The notes under the pieces were generated by a model. That model saw nothing but the letters and a program-made list of their open reading frames with translations, did no database searches and was not told the origin of the DNA. Positions 5,925-6,028 of a stretch of DNA of 6,028 nt are shown here, piece after piece. The DNA comes from FEN-680 sp036845225 (lineage in GTDB: Bacteria; Actinomycetota; Geothermincolia; Fen-727; Anoxymicrobiaceae). Each line of letters opens with the position of its first letter. The first letter of the stretch is position 1. The stretch spans positions 1 through 6,028 of the forward strand of contig DAIUEJ010000070.1 in NCBI GenBank assembly GCA_036845225.1. The letters run 5' to 3'. A program made the translations under genes and the position numbers.

Positions 5925-6028
5925 GTGGGAAGGGAAGGCGCGGTGGATCTCCGCCGGGGCAAATCCGCATCCGTTCTCCCGCTCTTCACCGGCTTGATCT
6001 CTAAGGAGAAGGCGAGGAGGCTGGTCGA
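5925..6028 (+). CDS. 5' end of a gene running off the window, possibly glycosidase-like
   Basis: A GTG at 5925-5927 with GGAGGGG just upstream (5914-5920) opens a frame that stays open for 34 codons to the edge. It is in the same frame as the preceding gene, 24 bases after its TAG. The visible residues include the stretch SVLPLFTGLISKEKARRLV. A Pro-Leu-Phe-x-Gly followed by a helix ending Ala-x-x-Leu is seen inside (alpha/alpha)6-barrel glycosidases of the trehalase/GH63 kind, which would make this N-terminus unusually short. The evidence is thin, and the frame could instead be a truncated gene or chance. Confidence 0.4.
   Translation, partial: MGREGAVDLRRGKSASVLPLFTGLISKEKARRLV

Overview
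The window is a high-GC bacterial segment, probably a scaffold from a metagenome or draft assembly, because it contains a run of exactly 100 N. Its central gene encodes a glycyl radical enzyme (GRE). GREs are oxygen-sensitive, so the host is most likely an anaerobe or lives partly without oxygen. The GC content, the purine-rich AAAGGGG-type ribosome binding sites, a lipoprotein with a Thr/Ser/Pro-rich linker and a small four-helix membrane protein fit a deep-branching actinobacterial-type or other Gram-positive lineage. That placement is inference and weak.

Layout. Positions 1-109 hold the end of something upstream and a strong plus-strand hairpin. A four-helix membrane protein (110-640, minus) follows. 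Positions 641-955 contain a decayed plus-strand tail of a SnoaL-like (ester cyclase type) gene. A small lipoprotein (958 region to 1402, minus) comes next, then about 285 bases without a convincing gene. A two-gene minus-strand unit follows: a short-chain dehydrogenase/reductase (SDR, 5073 down to 4255) transcribed first, then, 87 bases later, a GRE of the C-x-E type (4167 down to 1688). A 149-base divergent intergenic region (5074-5222) carries a dyad and a repeated hexamer, suggestive of an operator. On its other side, plus-strand, lies a 225-residue membrane-anchored protein of unknown function (5223-5900). The start of a further plus-strand gene (5925 to the edge) runs out of the window.

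The N gap inside the GRE gene appears to be artificial. The 55 bases before it (2147-2201) are repeated exactly after it (2302-2356). Removing one copy plus the Ns (155 bases) restores one uninterrupted 774-residue reading frame ending in an intact glycyl-radical motif.

How the genes may work together: the SDR and GRE probably act in one pathway, for example radical elimination, decarboxylation or C-N/C-S cleavage by the GRE with oxidation or reduction of an alcohol/carbonyl by the SDR. The GRE keeps the glycine, cysteine and glutamate needed for radical chemistry. It appears to lack the His-Ser pair that binds the diol in glycerol dehydratase, so its substrate is open. No radical-SAM activase is present in the window.
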